NCBI RefSeq assembly: GCF_000422465.1
Contig: NZ_KE383844.1
Span: forward strand, 371,070-435,069
Direction: 5' to 3'
DNA length: 64,000 nt
From: Paenibacillus harenae DSM 16969
GTDB taxonomy: Bacteria > Bacillota > Bacilli > Paenibacillales > Paenibacillaceae
In this document: positions 1-8,081 of the stretch, one piece after another
Position numbering within the stretch: the first letter of the stretch is position 1
Layout of the letters: every line of letters begins with the position of its first letter
Notes under the pieces: generated by a model
Database searches by the model: none
The model's input: the letters and a program-made list of their open reading frames with translations, nothing else
Told to the model about the DNA's origin: nothing
Made by a program: the position numbers and the translations under genes

Positions 1-36
1 TGTCTAACGTACTCTTTCTCGTCATCGAATAAAATG

Positions 37-165
37 CTATTCAACTTGAAATATTGAATCCGCTCTGATCGGAAGATTGTCTCTCACCGAGACCGCCCCG
101 AGGACGGAGCGGGCATGCAGCCCCTTCTCGCCGAAGACGTCCATCATCAGATCGGAATTTGCGAT
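37..165 (-). pseudogene. RidA (YjgF/YER057c) family C-terminal remnant
   Basis: Read on the minus strand this gives about 42 residues ending at a TAG (37-39). They include FGEKGLHARSVLGAVSV and end DSIFQVE. That is the C-terminal pattern of RidA-family enamine/imine deaminases, where HARS(A/V)VGV is followed by a final strand ending IEAIF. An in-frame stop immediately precedes the segment (166-168) and the N-terminal two thirds are absent, so this is a fragment. The family assignment rests on motif resemblance only. Positions 166-374 hold no further gene; they contain the promoter region of the methyltransferase. Confidence 0.5.
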
Positions 166-374
166 TCATAAATTTTACCAATAATAACACCGATGACGAA
201 GATGCGCAATACTCTTTTTTTTGGGAAAAAAGACGGTTTGGTGAGTGATAGGTTAAACCTATAATTATTATCCATTTTATATATTTCCGATATGGAGAGA
301 AGGACTGTATGATACAACTACCTGATCAGGCTGAGACAGAGGCAGCTAACGAATGGACTGGTGGAGGAGAATGA

Positions 375-1058
375 ATGATGAGCGATATCGTAAAAAAACA
401 GTTCGATAACGTCGCAAAGGACTACGACCGGCAGCGCCGGCAGTTAATTCCCTGCTTTGACGATTTTTACGGCATGGCGGCCGATTGGGTCCAGTGCGGG
501 CTTGCGGCTCCGCGCATATTGGATCTAGGGGCGGGAACCGGCCTTTTCTCCGCTTATATGCGAAGCAAGTTTCCGGAAGCCCCGCTCACCCTGATCGACT
601 TTAGCGAAGAAATGCTGAGGCAGGCGCGCGCCAGATTCCAGGATGACCCGAATGTGCGTTATATCACGGGAGATTATACGACCTATCCGCATACGGAACG
701 CTACGACGCCGTCGTCTCCTCTCTCTCCATTCATCACTTGACCCATGCCGGTAAAAAGCAGCTGTTCCGAACCGTTCACGGCTTGCTGGCAGATGGAGGG
801 GTCTTCGTCAACGCCGACCAGGCGGCTGGAACGACGCCTTATTTCGATGAAGCTTATATGGCGAAATGGGAAGAAACGATACGGAGGAGCGGCCTGTCGA
901 CGGAAGCGGTCGAAGCCTCGATTGAGAGGAGAAAGGCGGACATAAACGCCAGCGTAAGCGATCAGCTGGAATGGCTTCGCGAGGCAGGCTTCGCGGACAG
1001 CGATTGCGTGTACAAACACAATGGATTCGCCGTCTTTGCCGCCCGCTGCCTAGGGTAA
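375..1058 (+). CDS. class I SAM-dependent methyltransferase
   Basis: A soluble methyltransferase of about 226 residues with a Rossmann fold. Motif I (LDLGAGTG, residues 49-56) binds S-adenosylmethionine. The acidic end of strand 2 is LTLIDFSEEM (71-80), followed by GDYTTY and the post-motif SSLSIHHL (115-122), as in the Methyltransf_11/25 group. The substrate cannot be read from the sequence. GGAGGAG at 363-369 precedes two ATGs at 375 and 378, and spacing favours the second. The gene stands alone, facing the convergent PfpI-family gene. Related proteins act on small molecules or lipid quinones, but nothing here decides between these. Confidence 0.8.
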   Translation: MMSDIVKKQFDNVAKDYDRQRRQLIPCFDDFYGMAADWVQCGLAAPRILDLGAGTGLFSAYMRSKFPEAPLTLIDFSEEMLRQARARFQDDPNVRYITGDYTTYPHTERYDAVVSSLSIHHLTHAGKKQLFRTVHGLLADGGVFVNADQAAGTTPYFDEAYMAKWEETIRRSGLSTEAVEASIERRKADINASVSDQLEWLREAGFADSDCVYKHNGFAVFAARCLG

Positions 1059-1113
1059 GCCGATCGCTCGCGAAGCGGGATTCATGCTTGGGGAAGCGGA
1101 GCCTTAAGATGCG

Positions 1114-1698
1114 CTACGCATTGATATATCCTTTTTTGAAAATAGCGTACCACTGCTCCAGCGCTTCCCCCTGATAGACGCCGAGCCGCTCCAGAATCAG
1201 CTTCGCGAACTCCACGGCGGCGCTGCCGTTGGCCGTAATGAGCGGGCCGTCTGCCACCGCCTGCGCATCCACGTAATTCGCATCGCCTCTGTACGCCGGC
1301 GCGCCCTGCTTTAAGTTAACCAGCATATTGCCGGTGTGCTTATGCTGCTCCAGAAAACCGTGCCTGCCGAGGAAGGTCGTCGCGTCGCAGATCGCCGCCA
1401 CTCCCGCCTCCCGCTCCAGGCAATACCGAATAACATCCGCCGCCTTCTCGTTGACCGGCTCGCTCCAGCCGGTTCCGCCGGGCACAATGAGCATCGCGAT
1501 GTCCAGCTTCGTCCACTCTTCGTCGCCCGCCGCATAATCCGGCAGCACCTTGAAGCCGCCCATCGACGTTTTTGGCTCACGGTCAACAGCGATCGTCTTT
1601 ACCTCATAACCGGATTGCGGCTGATTTAACTCCGAGCACACATAGCCGGCTTCCCAATCTGCAAATCCGTCGGTCAAAAATACTAACACTTGTTTCAT
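1114..1698 (-). CDS. DJ-1/PfpI family protein (class I glutamine amidotransferase-like)
   Basis: A protein of 194 residues with the DJ-1/PfpI fold. An early conserved Glu lies in FADWEAGYV, there is an IVPGG(T)GW turn, and a nucleophile elbow AAICDATTFLG carries the cysteine near residue 104. Members include chaperone/deglycase-like proteins and YdeA-type putative proteases, and the activity here is unknown. The start ATG at 1698 follows GGGAGGGA. It is divergent from the WYL regulator at 1851 across about 150 bp, an arrangement that often means the regulator controls its neighbour. That link is inference. Confidence 0.8.
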   Translation of the reverse strand: MKQVLVFLTDGFADWEAGYVCSELNQPQSGYEVKTIAVDREPKTSMGGFKVLPDYAAGDEEWTKLDIAMLIVPGGTGWSEPVNEKAADVIRYCLEREAGVAAICDATTFLGRHGFLEQHKHTGNMLVNLKQGAPAYRGDANYVDAQAVADGPLITANGSAAVEFAKLILERLGVYQGEALEQWYAIFKKGYINA

Positions 1699-1850
1699 TT
1701 AAAATCCCTCCCAGGTTCTTGGCTTCTTCATGCGTTAAGCATATCCCAGCTCCCCTGACAAAGGCTGTCAGTGAAGCTTAACAAGCATTCTTAAATAGAT
1801 GAAGCATACTGCGCTATCGTGCGTTATAATGTCTGCAGAGGTGAACAAGC

Positions 1851-2816
1851 ATGGCCAAATGGGAAAATATGCTGAAAATCGTATGGTTGCTGCGATCCGG
1901 AAAAACAATGACCGCCGAACAGCTGTCCGAGGAATTGGAGATGAGCGTGCGAACCGTCTATCGGTATATCGATGCTCTATGCGCAAGCGGAGTGCCGGTT
2001 ATTGCGGAGCCCGGCCATGACGGCGGCTATTCGCTGCCCGGCTCGTTCAAGCAGGCTCCTTTATTTTTTGACCCTTCCGAATTGAAAGCCGTGCTCCACG
2101 CCGCATTATTCGCCCAAGGCGCCGGTTATCCCTTCGAGGACGATCTGCAGCGGGCGCTGCAAAAAATACAGCTGTATCACGGCGAGAAGAAGCCGGGTGA
2201 TTGGGAGCGCCTGACTACCGGAATGGACGTCATTCCGAACGCGGGACATCAAGCGCTAAAGCCCGCGCTCCAATTGCTGGAGAAATGCGTAGCGGAACGT
2301 TTGACAATAAGCGTCCTCTATTCCAAAACCGCGGATGAAAAGCCGGAGCAGCGGATACTCGACCCGTATGGCCTCGCATTCCGCTCGAACCGGTGGTACA
2401 TCGCCGCCTATTGCCGCCGGCGGCAGGCCGTGCGCACCTTCCGCGTCGACCGGATCGAACAGGCCCAAGCTACCGGACAGACGTTCCAGCTTCCGGACGG
2501 CTTTTCCGCCAAATCGTATTTTGAACAAGTAGCCTCTGTACAAGCACCGGCAAGCGAAGACGCATGCCTCATTCTTCTTGAAGGGTCGGCGGACAGTCTG
2601 GACCGTCTAGCGGGCCACTGGTATTTGCGGAACTGTATCGTGGATCGCGGGACCCGAACGCTTGCCCTGCGGATCGACTCGGAAACGATGTTGAAATATG
2701 TACCGCCGCTGCTGCTGTCCTACGCCTCTACCGTCCGCGCGGTGGATCCTCCGGAACTGGTGAAGGAGATGCGCAACCTCGTTCTTGAGCTGGCGAATCA
2801 TTACTCGCCTGAATAA
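1851..2816 (+). CDS. YafY-type HTH/WYL-domain transcriptional regulator
   Basis: A protein of 321 residues. An N-terminal winged HTH of the HTH_11 type spans residues 1-60 (MTAEQLSEELEMSVRTVYRYI, then GGYSLP). A WYL domain follows around 145-225, with GLAFRSNRWYIAAYC and FRVDRI, and then a WCX-like C-terminal extension. WYL domains sense small ligands, often nucleotides or nucleic acids, and these proteins regulate adjacent genes. The start ATG follows GAGGTGAAC with good spacing. It is divergent from the DJ-1/PfpI gene, the most likely target. A second WYL regulator of the same architecture lies at 62861-63805. Confidence 0.85.
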   Translation: MAKWENMLKIVWLLRSGKTMTAEQLSEELEMSVRTVYRYIDALCASGVPVIAEPGHDGGYSLPGSFKQAPLFFDPSELKAVLHAALFAQGAGYPFEDDLQRALQKIQLYHGEKKPGDWERLTTGMDVIPNAGHQALKPALQLLEKCVAERLTISVLYSKTADEKPEQRILDPYGLAFRSNRWYIAAYCRRRQAVRTFRVDRIEQAQATGQTFQLPDGFSAKSYFEQVASVQAPASEDACLILLEGSADSLDRLAGHWYLRNCIVDRGTRTLALRIDSETMLKYVPPLLLSYASTVRAVDPPELVKEMRNLVLELANHYSPE

Positions 2817-2953
2817 TTCGCGTTATTTTGTGCGCAGCAGCCCGCATAATTGACACCCCCCTGTTTTGATCCATCTCATGATACAATGGGCGAGACGGTC
2901 ATCCAGAGCCATTCAACACTTCTTAGTTAGCTTAACGAAAAGGAGCGAATAGA

Positions 2954-3310
2954 ATGAGTGTGATTTCGAGGAAAGCGGGTGCTATATTCATTCCTGTAAG
3001 CGACATTGCGAAAGCGCGGGATTGGTATTGCTCCCTTCTGGGGCTAGAGCCTACTTTCGAGATTATTGCAGGCCACTTGTGCTGTATCCCCATGGATAAC
3101 AACGGCTTGAATCTCGTCTTGGACAGCAAAATTTTCAACGAAGAGTCCACCTACCGAAATCCGGCCTTTCACTTTAACGCCGACGATATTCAGGAAGCTT
3201 ATCAATTCATGAAGCAGCGCGGCATCGAGCTTGTTACGGCCATCGAGAACGGACATTGGTTTAATTTCAAGGATCCGGACGGCAACCTGCTGATGATTTG
3301 TAAATGTTAA
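2954..3310 (+). CDS. VOC family protein (glyoxalase/bleomycin-resistance fold)
   Basis: A single vicinal-oxygen-chelate domain of 118 residues. It shows the paired beta-alpha-beta-beta-beta layout: an opening IPVSDIAKARDWYCSLLGLEP, and the second half ending with FKDPDGNLLMICKC. The FKDPDGN turn with a following hydrophobic strand is typical of the family. The specific substrate is unknown. The start ATG follows AAAAGGAG. A rho-independent terminator lies immediately downstream (3334-3377), so the gene is monocistronic. Confidence 0.8.
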   Translation: MSVISRKAGAIFIPVSDIAKARDWYCSLLGLEPTFEIIAGHLCCIPMDNNGLNLVLDSKIFNEESTYRNPAFHFNADDIQEAYQFMKQRGIELVTAIENGHWFNFKDPDGNLLMICKC

Positions 3311-3333
3311 AAGGCTAAAAGGTTAAGCACCTA

Positions 3334-3377
3334 AATAAGACTAAGCGCGTTGCGAGACGCCTTTGGCTTATTTTTTT
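3334..3377 (+). terminator. intrinsic terminator after the VOC gene
   Basis: An imperfect hairpin with outer arms AATAAG and CTTATT and an inner GCG/CGC stem, followed by a run of seven Ts. The remaining bases up to 3571 contain no convincing gene. Confidence 0.7.
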
Positions 3378-3571
3378 CAGGGAATGATCGGGATCCTGAA
3401 GCGAGAACTGCTGCAGATCCCGATAGATTTATCGCCGGATGAGCAGGCGGAGTGAAGCAAGCTGTTGGGCGGCTTGAAGCTAAATCGACATGGAATCCAT
3501 TCGATCGGTCAGTCTACAAGAATGGGCGGCCGGCACGAAACGAGCGAAAGCATCAACTTAACTTCACCGTA

Positions 3572-4270
3572 TTACGCTTCCGGCTCAGGCTCCATGACGG
3601 CATCGTCCTTATGCGCCTCAATAAAGGTTACCGCTTCGTACAGTATGGAGGCGGCTTCCGCTCTCGTCAGGATGCGGGCCGGATCAAAGTTACCCTCTTC
3701 ATCCAGCGATGCGATTTTATACAGCAGCGACCGCTGAATCGTGCCTTGGTAGGCGGCGTTGATGTCCTGCTCGTCCGTGACGGGGATGAGCATCTTAACT
3801 AGCGGATACTGGCCCGTCAGCTCAACGGCCTGCACCAGATAATGAACGAACTGTTCCTTGGTCAGCGGCGCTTTCGGGTCGATCTCCGCCGGAATGTCCA
3901 GACCGTTATAATGGGCGATGATGAAGTCCTCCGCATACCAGGCGTCATTGGCTACCTTCGTATAATAATCTGCCGCAACCGGCGCACGCATAAAATCGAT
4001 AGCCGCAAGGCTGATCTGCGTCGTCCGCACAATCAATGAAATCCCTTGCGCTGCGGTTAATTGATCCTCCGGATTAAACGTCGCAGCACTCACTCCTCTT
4101 ACGATCCCTTTCTCCTGCAGCGCCTTAATTTGAGCTTTATTGTCCACGTTTGCGATATCCGTAAAAACATCGGCCGCGAAAGCCCGAGTTACAATGGATG
4201 CGGATAATAGCACTACGGCAGCTGCCATTGCGGCACTCCAACGTTTCTTCATGGTCGTCCACCTCTTCAT
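3572..4270 (-). CDS. secreted S-layer homology (SLH) domain protein
   Basis: A protein of 232 residues. A lysine-rich N-terminus and hydrophobic core (MAAAVVLLSASIV) end in a plausible cleavage at AFA/AD around residue 33. The mature part consists of SLH-like repeats: VFTDI..NKAQIKALQEKGIVRG with FNPEDQLT, then APLTKEQFVHYLVQAV, then FDPARILTRAEAASILYEAV. SLH repeats normally bind pyruvylated secondary cell-wall polymer. Here the repeats are almost the whole protein, so it may be a small wall-bound protein rather than an anchor for an enzyme. The C-terminus is acidic (MEPEPEA). It is divergent from the 4487 operon. Confidence 0.75.
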   Translation of the reverse strand: MKRWTTMKKRWSAAMAAAVVLLSASIVTRAFAADVFTDIANVDNKAQIKALQEKGIVRGVSAATFNPEDQLTAAQGISLIVRTTQISLAAIDFMRAPVAADYYTKVANDAWYAEDFIIAHYNGLDIPAEIDPKAPLTKEQFVHYLVQAVELTGQYPLVKMLIPVTDEQDINAAYQGTIQRSLLYKIASLDEEGNFDPARILTRAEAASILYEAVTFIEAHKDDAVMEPEPEA

Positions 4271-4369
4271 CTAGTTGTTATGTCCTACCCTTAGGACGGT
4301 CACGCGTCAAAAAAGGTTGCAGCTCCTCATGTTCTTTACATTCTCTTTGGAATTAATTAACGGTCTGAA

Positions 4370-4401
4370 AACAATTGCAAAATACCCGTTTTACAATTGT
4401 T
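4370..4401. promoter_or_regulatory. inverted repeat upstream of the PstS block
   Basis: Arms AACAATTG (4370-4377) and CAATTGTT (4394-4401) are perfect and are continued inward by an AAAA/TTTT match. The site lies in the divergent region between the SLH gene and the CuAO-N-like/PstS genes, about 85 bp before the first plus-strand start. It could be an operator. Confidence 0.4.
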
Positions 4402-4416
4402 ACCTAAAATTTAGAC
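4390..4416 (+). promoter_or_regulatory. candidate PhoP box upstream of the PstS block
   Basis: Three hexamers resembling the Bacillus PhoP half-site TT(A/T/C)A(C/T)A occur as direct repeats 10-11 bp apart: TTTACA (4390), TTACCT (4400) and TTAGAC (4411). A further TTTACA lies at 4335. Tandem hexamers with this period upstream of pstS-like genes are what the Pho regulon looks like in Bacillus. This is a consensus match by eye; two of the three hexamers deviate. Confidence 0.35.
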
Positions 4417-4486
4417 AAGGGAGTTCGGTCTTATGCCTATATGCCTATAACGGACACCAACAAACTATTCGAAAGTAGGATGTACG

Positions 4487-4927
4487 ATGAAGAAGAAAAT
4501 TGCAATTCTTATTGGTGCGGTTTTATTGCTTTCTTCCGTAAGCACGGCGCTTGCTGCTCCGACAGTTCCAACTGCTTCCGCAGTTGAAACCGTAATGACG
4601 GACGGTATCGTCGAAAGTACAGCGATGGTTCCTTTACGAAAAGTGTTCGAAGATCTAGGCGCAATCATCGAATGGGATCATGAATCCAAAACGATTCACA
4701 TCGATTTCCCTGAAGAAGATAAAAACGTTCTTGTCGATGTTGCTGAGAAATCGGCGCTTTACATCGGTTCACAAATCTTTTTTGAAGATAATATGAAGCT
4801 GGTTGAAGGCCGCATCTATGTTTCTGCGGATTTTATTGAAACCGTAATGGGCGGGCAAATTGAGCTTGTTCAAAATATGTACAAACTGGTTGTCGTAGAA
4901 GAAGCGGCACCGGCACCGGCAGCTTAA
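4487..4927 (+). CDS. secreted copper-amine-oxidase N-terminal-like (stalk) domain protein
   Basis: A protein of 146 residues. A signal peptide of about 24 residues (MKKKIAILIGAVLLLSS, ending ALAAP) precedes a single domain. That domain contains MVPLRKVFEDLGAIIEWDHE followed by TIHID, the signature of the copper amine oxidase N-terminal (stalk) domain common in Paenibacillus exported proteins. No oxidase domain is present. It ends in a short Ala/Pro tail. It lies 24 bp upstream of the first PstS gene on the same strand, so the two are probably cotranscribed. This suggests an accessory extracellular role in phosphate capture, which is inference. Confidence 0.75.
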   Translation: MKKKIAILIGAVLLLSSVSTALAAPTVPTASAVETVMTDGIVESTAMVPLRKVFEDLGAIIEWDHESKTIHIDFPEEDKNVLVDVAEKSALYIGSQIFFEDNMKLVEGRIYVSADFIETVMGGQIELVQNMYKLVVVEEAAPAPAA

Positions 4928-4951
4928 TAATAATAGAAGAATAGGGAGTGC

Positions 4952-5881
4952 ATGACTTTGTTGAAAAAATGGATGGGTAAAACGCTTCTGATTGCAGGAG
5001 TAGCAAGCCTTTTGTTCACATCAGTCGGACAAGCGGCTTCATCTTTAAAAGGAACGATCGATATCGACGGCTCCAGTACCGTATTCCCGATTACAGAAGC
5101 GGTTGCAGAAGAATTCGGTAAATTGCACACGAACGTGCGGGTTCCAGTCGGCGTATCGGGTACAGGCGGAGGATTCAAGCGCTTCTGTGCTGGCGAAACC
5201 GCCATCAGCAACGCTTCCAGACCGATTAAAGATTCCGAGAAAAAAGCTTGTAAAGATAAAGGGATTTCTTATTTAGAGTTTGCCGTTGCTTATGACGGAC
5301 TATCCGTTCTGGTCAACCCTAAGAACACTTGGGTAAAATCTTTGACTGTTGAGCAATTACATGCCATTTTCAAAGCAGACAGCACAGTTAAAACCTGGAA
5401 AGACGTAAATAGCGCATGGCCGGATGAAGCCATTAAAATTTACTCCCCTGGTTCGGATTCCGGTACATTCGATTACTTCACGGAAGCGATTAACAAGAAA
5501 GCGCAATCCAGCCGCAATGATAAACAAATCACGTTCAGCGAAGACGACAACGTGCTTGTGCAAGGTATTGCTAACGACAAAAATGCTATCGGCTATTTCG
5601 GATTTGCTTACTATGAAGAGAACAAGAAAAAGCTGAAGCTTGTCCCGGTTGACGCCGGCAAAGGAGCTATTACGCCAACGCCAAAGACGATCGCGAATGG
5701 AACTTATGCGCCTCTTTCCAGACCATTGTTCATCTATGTGAATAAGAAGGAAATAGCTCGTCCTGAAGTAAAGGAATTCACGAAATTCTACTTGCAAAAT
5801 GCCGGTAAATTGGCTACAGAAGTAGGTTACATCGCTCTTTCATCCAAATGGTACCAATCACAATTAAAGAGAGTGAAATAA
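4952..5881 (+). CDS. pstS: PstS-family phosphate-binding protein, secreted form
   Basis: A protein of 309 residues. Its signal peptide ends at a SPase I-like site (SVGQAA/SS) with no lipobox cysteine, unlike usual Gram-positive PstS lipoproteins. The phosphate-binding loops are visible: DGSSTVFPITEAVAEEF, GVSGTGGGFKRFCAGETAI and SPGSDSGTFDYF. Mature PstS proteins bind orthophosphate for the PstCAB importer, but no pstC, pstA or pstB lies in this window. ATG 4952 follows GGGAG closely; TTG at 4958 or 4961 is a possible alternative. A terminator follows at 5901-5944. The mature domain is closely similar to that of the next gene, so this is a tandem duplication. Confidence 0.85.
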   Translation: MTLLKKWMGKTLLIAGVASLLFTSVGQAASSLKGTIDIDGSSTVFPITEAVAEEFGKLHTNVRVPVGVSGTGGGFKRFCAGETAISNASRPIKDSEKKACKDKGISYLEFAVAYDGLSVLVNPKNTWVKSLTVEQLHAIFKADSTVKTWKDVNSAWPDEAIKIYSPGSDSGTFDYFTEAINKKAQSSRNDKQITFSEDDNVLVQGIANDKNAIGYFGFAYYEENKKKLKLVPVDAGKGAITPTPKTIANGTYAPLSRPLFIYVNKKEIARPEVKEFTKFYLQNAGKLATEVGYIALSSKWYQSQLKRVK

Positions 5882-5900
5882 TTTCATTAAATAGAAGTGA

Positions 5901-5944
5901 AGAGCCCTGCTTTCTTATTTAAATGGGAAGCAGGGTGCTTTTCG
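5901..5944 (+). terminator. intrinsic terminator between the two pstS copies
   Basis: CCCTGCTT (from 5905) pairs with AAGCAGGG (5928-5935) around a 16-nt loop and is followed by a T-rich stretch (TGCTTTTCG). It would let the upstream genes be expressed in excess of the second pstS. Confidence 0.7.
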
Positions 5945-5981
5945 TTAACTTACAATCATGATTATAGGGAGTTGCAGGATT

Positions 5982-6998
5982 TTGGAATTAAGAAAAAATG
6001 GTTTAGTTATTCTTATAGTTGTTCTTCTTCTATTCTTGGCGGCTTGCGGGAATAGCCAGGATCCAACGGATAACGGGAGTGGAAACGAAATAACGGAGGA
6101 AGAAACCGGATCTGAATCCGAGAATGCCTTGGCCGATGGCGGTGAAGCTCAAATGCTGCTCGCCGGTATGATCGAAATCGACGGCTCCAGTACGGTCTTC
6201 CCAATCACAGAAGCCGTTGCGGAGGAATTCGGAAAGATGAACTCCGGCGTGAGAGTGCCGGTAGGCGTCTCGGGAACCGGCGGCGGTTTCAAACGATTCT
6301 GCGCAGGCGAAACAGCCATCAACAACGCATCACGCGTCATTAAAGACGAAGAAAAGACATTATGCGAGAGCAATGTCATTGATTATATCGAGCTGGCGGT
6401 TGCTTATGACGGCTTGTCTGTGCTTGTGAATAAAGAAAATGATTTTGTAGACAAACTTACGGTTGATGAATTAAAAGCGATCTTCCAGTCCGGCAGCAAA
6501 GCCGTAACCTGGAACGATGTCCGCGCTGATTGGCCGAAGGAAAAAATAGTCATGTTCTCACCCGGCACCGACTCCGGTACATTCGATTATTTTACGGAGG
6601 TCATTAATGGCGAAGTCAAAGCCATCCGTAATGATACTCAAATCTCATTCAGCGAAGACGACAATGCGCTCGTTCAGGGCATTGCTGGAGATAAATACGC
6701 GATCGGTTATTTCGGATTCGCTTATTATGAAGAAAATAAAGACCGGTTAAAGCTGGTTCCGATCGACAACGGCAAAGGACCGATTCTGCCTAATGAAACA
6801 ACGATTAATGACGGGACCTACGCCCCTCTCTCAAGACCGCTGTATATTTACGTAAGCAAAGACCATTTGTTAGACATGGAAGTATATGAATTCGTGAATT
6901 ATTACATTGAACAGGCGCCAACGCTTGCGGAAGAGGTTGGATATATCGCTCTTCCCGAAGAGATGTATGCCAAGGACATGGAACTTTTATTGGAATAG
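5982..6998 (+). CDS. pstS: PstS-family phosphate-binding lipoprotein
   Basis: A protein of 338 residues. I chose TTG 5982 because GGGAG lies about 10 bp upstream and translation from it gives a compact lipoprotein signal (LVILIVVLLLFLAAC). The upstream ATG 5958 has no ribosome binding site. The lipobox LAAC is followed by an acidic, Asn/Glu/Ser-rich linker of about 45 residues, then the PstS domain with DGSSTVFPITEAVAEEF, GTGGGFKRFCAGETAI and SPGTDSGTFDYF. It is the membrane-anchored partner of the secreted paralogue directly upstream and would deliver phosphate to a PstCAB permease encoded elsewhere. A terminator follows at 7022-7056. Confidence 0.85.
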   Translation: MELRKNGLVILIVVLLLFLAACGNSQDPTDNGSGNEITEEETGSESENALADGGEAQMLLAGMIEIDGSSTVFPITEAVAEEFGKMNSGVRVPVGVSGTGGGFKRFCAGETAINNASRVIKDEEKTLCESNVIDYIELAVAYDGLSVLVNKENDFVDKLTVDELKAIFQSGSKAVTWNDVRADWPKEKIVMFSPGTDSGTFDYFTEVINGEVKAIRNDTQISFSEDDNALVQGIAGDKYAIGYFGFAYYEENKDRLKLVPIDNGKGPILPNETTINDGTYAPLSRPLYIYVSKDHLLDMEVYEFVNYYIEQAPTLAEEVGYIALPEEMYAKDMELLLE

Positions 6999-7021
6999 GT
7001 TCACTTGCAATACGAAGGAGT

Positions 7022-7056
7022 GCGGGGATATGAGAAATCATTTCCCCGCTTTTTAT
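7022..7056 (+). terminator. intrinsic terminator after the second pstS
   Basis: GCGGGGA (7022-7028) pairs with TCCCCGC (7043-7049) and is followed by TTTTT. No gene is seen between here and 7288. Confidence 0.8.
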
Positions 7057-7287
7057 TATATCGGCGCTATCTGTATTCGACGCTTTTGGCACTACCTAGG
7101 CTATCTCCGCTCCAATCGCATGCAGTTTGCCTAGTCAAAATTTCAATCCGCTCCATCCGCCCCGCTTTGACTGTACTTTATACATCCAAAAAGCCGCCAA
7201 ATACACCATTTGATTGGACAAAATCACTGCTTGACCGGTTTTTCTGATAGAATGGTAAATACATGCCAACACACGGAGGTTACGATA

Positions 7288-8067
7288 TTGGATTACATTG
7301 TACTGGACATTGAGTTCAACGGACGAAAGTTTGCGAGCGAGCTGCCGATGGAGGTTATTGAAATCGGCGCCGTTCGTTTAAATAGCGCACTAGAGCAAAC
7401 GGATGAGTTCTCCTCCTTGATCAAGCCGGTGTACTTCTCCAAGCTGAACAGCTTTATTAAGAAAAAAACCGGGATCCCGCAGGAAGACATCGACCGGGCC
7501 GGCCGGTTTCCCAAGGTTATTGCCGACTTCATCGCTTGGCTGAGCCGCAGCGAGTCCTTCATGCTCATTACATGGGGCGGCGAGGATTTGAAGCGGATCG
7601 TATTCGATACGAGGATGCACAAGCTGGATGACGGCTTCTGGCTCGCCGCGGACTATTTTGACCTGTTGAAGGGGTATATCCGGTATAAAAATGTCACGAA
7701 CGACGTAAGCGTCGAAGCCGCGCTGCTCGATCTGGAAATAACGGCCGAAGGCACGGCGCACCGCGCGCTGGATGATGCCCGCATGACCGCGGAAGTGTTC
7801 CGCAAAATTTACGGGGTGCTTGACTTCGACCTTAAGCAGCAGTTCAAAGACAGCTTCACCAATGCGAAAGAACGCAGGATGGTGAAGAACGCGATCCGCT
7901 CGATGAAGGCGCAGAAGCAGGTACCGAAGTGGGAAATCTTCGCCGAGAAGTATTTGGAGGGGAAAGCTACATTCGAGGATGTGCGAAAGGTTGCCGAGCT
8001 TCAGCAGTATTTTGAGGCGGAAACGGAGAAGGCCGCAGAAAAAAAATCATCCGGGCAGATAGGCTAG
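7288..8067 (+). CDS. DEDDh 3'-5' exonuclease, KapD-like
   Basis: A protein of 259 residues from TTG 7288, chosen because GGAGG (7275-7279) sits 8 bp upstream and the product begins directly with ExoI strand 1 (DYIVLDIEFNG). ExoI supplies D and E, ExoII lies around TWGGEDLKRI, and ExoIII is HRALDDARMTAEVF with the catalytic His and Asp. This is the RNase T/DnaQ-like fold, closest in layout to Bacillus KapD, an exonuclease-like inhibitor of the KinA sporulation pathway. A basic C-terminal extension of about 80 residues follows the domain. The true substrate is unknown. The downstream EamA gene starts 14 bp later. Confidence 0.75.
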   Translation: MDYIVLDIEFNGRKFASELPMEVIEIGAVRLNSALEQTDEFSSLIKPVYFSKLNSFIKKKTGIPQEDIDRAGRFPKVIADFIAWLSRSESFMLITWGGEDLKRIVFDTRMHKLDDGFWLAADYFDLLKGYIRYKNVTNDVSVEAALLDLEITAEGTAHRALDDARMTAEVFRKIYGVLDFDLKQQFKDSFTNAKERRMVKNAIRSMKAQKQVPKWEIFAEKYLEGKATFEDVRKVAELQQYFEAETEKAAEKKSSGQIG

Positions 8068-8081
8068 GACAAGCATCCGCT

